Below the pieces are notes generated by a model. The model was given only the letters and a program-made list of their open reading frames with translations. It made no database searches and had not been told where the DNA came from. Source: JAZKGA01 sp040386235 (lineage in GTDB: Bacteria > Pseudomonadota > Alphaproteobacteria > Micavibrionales > Micavibrionaceae). From it: a DNA stretch of 64,000 bases. Position numbers and translations under genes: made by a program. The DNA lies in assembly GCA_040386235.1 (NCBI GenBank), contig JAZKGA010000001.1, positions 186,001 through 250,000 on the forward strand. Direction: 5' to 3'. Position 1 is the first letter of the stretch; each line of letters starts with the position of its first letter. Below, piece after piece: positions 61,229 to 64,000 of this stretch.

Positions 61229-62257
61229 TCATGCAACGCCTAATTTGCTGTGCAGATCGCTGCTGCTTGTTGTGTATTGAAACCGCAGGCGGCGTTCAGG
61301 ATGGACATAGCGGAACGCCGCCTGCGCCATTAAGGCTGCTTCGTGGAAACCGGACAAGATCAGCTTTAATTTCCCTGGATAGGTATTGATATCGCCGATG
61401 GCGAAAATACCTGGCGTGCTGGTTTCAAACTTTTCAGTATCAACAGGGATTAGGTTTTCATGCAGGTTCAGGCCAAAATTGGCCAGCGGTCCCAGCTTCA
61501 TTGTCAGACCATAAAAGGGCAATAACACATCGCACGCATGGGTAAATAATGTCCCGTCACCGCGCTTTAGCTGCACGCCCGTCAAATGCGGTGCAGTACC
61601 TTCCAGACCGGCAAGCTCAGCGATATGCAGCTGTATTTTATCGGCCATAACCAGGGCGCGCATTTTATTGACCGTATCCGGTGCCGCGCGGAAATCGTCA
61701 CGCCGATGGGCCAGGGCAATGCTGGCGGCCAGGGGCTGTAGATTAACAACCCAGTCCAGGGCGGAATCCCCGCCGCCTGCCACCAGGATATGCCGGCCTT
61801 TAAAGGCATCAAGGGCCCGAACGGCATAGGACACGCCTGTGCCTTCAAACCCCGCAATACCCTCCAGCGCTGGCTTTTTCGGCATGAACGATCCGCCACC
61901 AGCCGCAATAATAACCACCGGCGCGCGTAAAACCGTCCCGGCATCCGTGGTTAATTCCCACTTACCATCATCCCCTTTTTGTAAGCTTTGTGCCATTTGG
62001 CCCAAATGGAATGTGGGATTAAACGGGGCAATTTGCGTCAGCAAACGATCCGTCAGATCCTGGCCCGTCACGACGGGCAGGGCCGGAATGTCATAGATCG
62101 GCTTTTCGGGATATAATTCGCTGCACTGGCCGCCGGGCTTGTCCAGGATGTCAACCAGGTGCGCCTTGATATCAAGCAGCCCCAATTCAAATACGGCAAA
62201 CAGGCCCACCGGCCCCGCGCCAATGATAATCGCATCTGTGGAAATGATCTCGGTCAT
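61229..62257 (-). CDS. Ferredoxin-NADP reductase-like FAD oxidoreductase
   Basis: 342 residues from ATG 62257. FAD-binding 'IIIGAGPVGLFAVFELGLLD', 'GGQCSELYPEKPIYDIP', NADP-binding 'HILVAGGGDSALDW' with basic residues after the second strand ('AHRRDDFRA'), and the final FAD motif 'GIFAIGDINTYPGKLKLILS'. This is the thioredoxin-reductase-like FNR family and lacks the CxxC of thioredoxin reductases. It probably reduces the nearby ferredoxin. Longer in-frame starts to 62482 would overlap divergent ctaA and are rejected. Confidence 0.93.
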   Translation of the reverse strand: MTEIISTDAIIIGAGPVGLFAVFELGLLDIKAHLVDILDKPGGQCSELYPEKPIYDIPALPVVTGQDLTDRLLTQIAPFNPTFHLGQMAQSLQKGDDGKWELTTDAGTVLRAPVVIIAAGGGSFMPKKPALEGIAGFEGTGVSYAVRALDAFKGRHILVAGGGDSALDWVVNLQPLAASIALAHRRDDFRAAPDTVNKMRALVMADKIQLHIAELAGLEGTAPHLTGVQLKRGDGTLFTHACDVLLPFYGLTMKLGPLANFGLNLHENLIPVDTEKFETSTPGIFAIGDINTYPGKLKLILSGFHEAALMAQAAFRYVHPERRLRFQYTTSSSDLHSKLGVA

Positions 62258-62285
62258 ATGTGTGATATAACGCAGTTGGGAACCG

Positions 62286-63356
62286 ATGCAATTGATTTTC
62301 ATTGCGGATGGGTTTATGCCGTTTGATATGAACGATACACGCTCCCTCGAAACCTGGCTTCTTTTGTCCGCTATCATGATCTTCGTCATGGCTTTGATCG
62401 GTGCGGTGACGCGACTGGAAGAAGCGGGGCTGTCGATCACCGAATGGAATGTCATTACCGGCGCGTTGCCCCCGTTAAGCACAGCGGCGTGGCAAGCCGC
62501 ATTTGCAAAATATCAGGCCACCCCTGAATTTGCGGCACGCCATTTCTGGATGGAACTGGACGATTTCAAATACATTTATTTCTGGGAATGGCTGCATCGC
62601 CTGTGGGGCCGCCTGATCGGCCTTGTCTATGCCCTGCCCCTGATCTATTTCTGGGTGCGAGGACAGATTCCGGGTGGGTACAAGCTGCCTTTCCTGGGCT
62701 TGCTGGGCCTTGGGGCCGCCCAAGGCTTCGTCGGATGGTACATGGTGCAAAGTGGCCTGCTGGACCGTCCGGATGTCAGTCATTTCCGCTTAAGCATTCA
62801 TTTGGGCCTGGCCGCCTTTATCTTCGCAACCCTGATTTGGGTCCGGCGTGGATTGACGATGAACCGCACGCTGGTAAGCGTGCCTGTGACACCCAGCTTT
62901 TGCCTGTTACGCCATGGGTGGGCCGCGATGCTGGCCGTTGCCGTCACGGTGGTTTGGGGCGGGTTTGTCGCAGGCCTGGATGCCGGGAAAATTTACAATA
63001 CGTGGCCCCATATGGGCTATGGCCTGATCCCCATTGAATTACTGGATCCCCCCAGCGTGTTTCTGGTATTGGCAGAACATCCGGCCGGGGTGCAATTCAT
63101 GCACCGATGGCTGGCGATTCTGGCCGCTATGTTGGTTTTAAGTTTCGCCTGGCGCGTGAAATCCTGGCCATTGGCCATTTTAATCATCGCCCAGGTGGGT
63201 TTGGGCCTTGCGACATTGTTGACTGTTGTGTGGATTCCAGCAGCCGCTGCACATCAGGCGGGTGCATTTCTGGTTATCGCGGCAATGGTTCAGGTGTTAA
63301 AACCACTCCAGGCGACTTACCTGGCCATGCCTTCGGCGGCCAAAGCGGCGGTGTAG
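62286..63356 (+). CDS. ctaA: Haem A synthase (COX15/CtaA)
   Basis: Eight-helix inner-membrane enzyme that oxidises haem O to haem A for cytochrome oxidase. Conserved 'IGAVTRLEEAGLSITEWNVI' and 'GALPPLSTAAWQAAFAKYQ', His-bearing 'EWLHRLWGR', 'RLSIHLGLA', 'QFMHRWLA' and 'AAHQAGAF' supply the haem ligands. 356 residues; in-frame starts at 62316 and 62328 are possible. Its last 40 nt overlap the convergent glycosyltransferase gene. Confidence 0.95.
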   Translation: MQLIFIADGFMPFDMNDTRSLETWLLLSAIMIFVMALIGAVTRLEEAGLSITEWNVITGALPPLSTAAWQAAFAKYQATPEFAARHFWMELDDFKYIYFWEWLHRLWGRLIGLVYALPLIYFWVRGQIPGGYKLPFLGLLGLGAAQGFVGWYMVQSGLLDRPDVSHFRLSIHLGLAAFIFATLIWVRRGLTMNRTLVSVPVTPSFCLLRHGWAAMLAVAVTVVWGGFVAGLDAGKIYNTWPHMGYGLIPIELLDPPSVFLVLAEHPAGVQFMHRWLAILAAMLVLSFAWRVKSWPLAILIIAQVGLGLATLLTVVWIPAAAAHQAGAFLVIAAMVQVLKPLQATYLAMPSAAKAAV

Positions 63357-64000
63357 TAATCAAGATAGGCCGCTACGGCGCGATCTTTGGTAAAGCTTTC
63401 CTGATAATGCGCCAGGCCGTTTTCGCACAGGCCTTTCGCCAGGTCGGGATTATCAATGATCTGGCGGATTGCCGCGACCATTGCCGGCACGCTGTCTCGC
63501 GGGATCAAAAGGCCGTCAATATAATCACGCACAAACTGACGCGGGCCATCGGAGTCACAGGCGATCAAGGGCCGCCCCTCAATCCAGGCTTGAATAAACG
63601 ATGTACCGAACGGCTCAAACCGTGATGACAGGATGAACATGTCCGCCGCCCGCAGCAAAGCCGAGCGGTCGTTGCGCCAGCCCAGGAAGTGAATACGGTC
63701 GGCACATTTATGATCCTGCGCCAGACGGCGCAGGGCCGCCTCTTCAGGGCCTGCACCCGCCAGCCAGACATGCAAAGCGGGGATTTGCGCCGCCGCCGCG
63801 ATCACAATATCCAACGCTTTTGATGTGTGCAGCCGCGCCAGGCACAGGGCCAAGGGGGCCGTTTCCGGTGTCGCCAAATCAGTGCGCGACACAGGGGCGG
63901 TATCACCTGTCGTTTCCATTTCAGCAAAATTGTTAATGTGCTGCACCCGGACCGGCAACACCCCGGCCTTAATCAAGTATTCACGGATATCCGGGGTATT
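63317..64000 (-). CDS. Glycosyltransferase family 4 (5' end beyond window)
   Basis: The frame is open to the right edge, so about 227 C-terminal residues are visible. The donor-binding half of a GT-B fold is clear: 'LALCLARLHTSKALDIVIAA', 'HVWLAGAGPEEAALRRLA', 'RIHFLGWRNDRSALLRAADM', and 'FILSSRFEPFGTSFIQAWIE' with the E-x7-E motif region. Predicted to add sugars to a lipopolysaccharide or other glycan. It overlaps the end of ctaA. Confidence 0.93.
   Translation of the reverse strand, partial: NTPDIREYLIKAGVLPVRVQHINNFAEMETTGDTAPVSRTDLATPETAPLALCLARLHTSKALDIVIAAAAQIPALHVWLAGAGPEEAALRRLAQDHKCADRIHFLGWRNDRSALLRAADMFILSSRFEPFGTSFIQAWIEGRPLIACDSDGPRQFVRDYIDGLLIPRDSVPAMVAAIRQIIDNPDLAKGLCENGLAHYQESFTKDRAVAAYLDYYTAALAAEGMAR

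Overview
The window is 64 kb of bacterial chromosome with moderate GC (low-to-mid fifties by eye) and dense, mostly conserved genes. Several family-restricted markers point to the Alphaproteobacteria: an Usg-family gene, a DUF1674/SDHAF4-like gene beside htpX-rsmB-rpe, an NDUFA12-like complex I accessory gene next to a DUF2155 gene and mlaD, a short INS-less ProS, an eukaryotic-type NADP isocitrate dehydrogenase, and the order mutM-rpsT-dnaA-dnaN-recF-gyrB. The combination of Dot/Icm-type coupling genes with this background would fit a Micavibrio-like predatory or environmental alphaproteobacterium. That placement is inference; no 16S rRNA gene is present to fix it.

Layout. 1-4.9 kb: a heparinase II/III-like gene cut by the left edge, rpe, rsmB, htpX and a chorismate mutase on the minus strand, then a DUF1674 gene in the opposite direction. 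4.9-11 kb: ileS, a 52-aa ORF, the small SRP RNA, dnaX, ybaB and xth. 11-24 kb: a hypothetical gene, an orphan prepilin-like gene, rimO, cvpA-like and SDR genes; the der-bamB-TPR operon; icd coupled to an L,D-transpeptidase; and DUF2155, mlaD, NDUFA12 and a hypothetical gene. 24-35.5 kb: a type I secretion locus (HlyD-like adaptor, ABC exporter, TolC-like outer membrane protein) next to a 1961-aa repetitive adhesin with its own promoter and terminator.

35.5-47.4 kb is the accessory part, with several AT-richer genes. It holds two unrecognised proteins, proS, small hydrophilic and membrane proteins, a host-attachment/baeRF-like protein, a nucleotidyltransferase-fold protein downstream of an mTERF-like 36-residue-repeat protein, two overlapping receiver-only response regulators, tRNA-Thr(UGU), and a dotM-X-dotL module encoding the coupling-protein core of a type IVB secretion system.

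47.4-64 kb returns to core functions: argS, gyrB, recF, dnaN, dnaA, a 460-bp AT-rich gap that may include an origin, rpsT, mutM, groEL-groES, usg, a [2Fe-2S] ferredoxin, a membrane protein, a ferredoxin-NADP reductase-like flavoprotein, ctaA, and a glycosyltransferase gene cut by the right edge.

The most interesting items are the isolated IVB coupling module with an unrecognised four-Cys membrane protein between its two known subunits, the bacterial mTERF-like repeat protein paired with a nucleotidyltransferase-fold gene, the T1SS adhesin with five near-identical ~250-residue units, and a promoter-terminator pair just upstream of mutM that could make a ~50-nt RNA or attenuate the gene.
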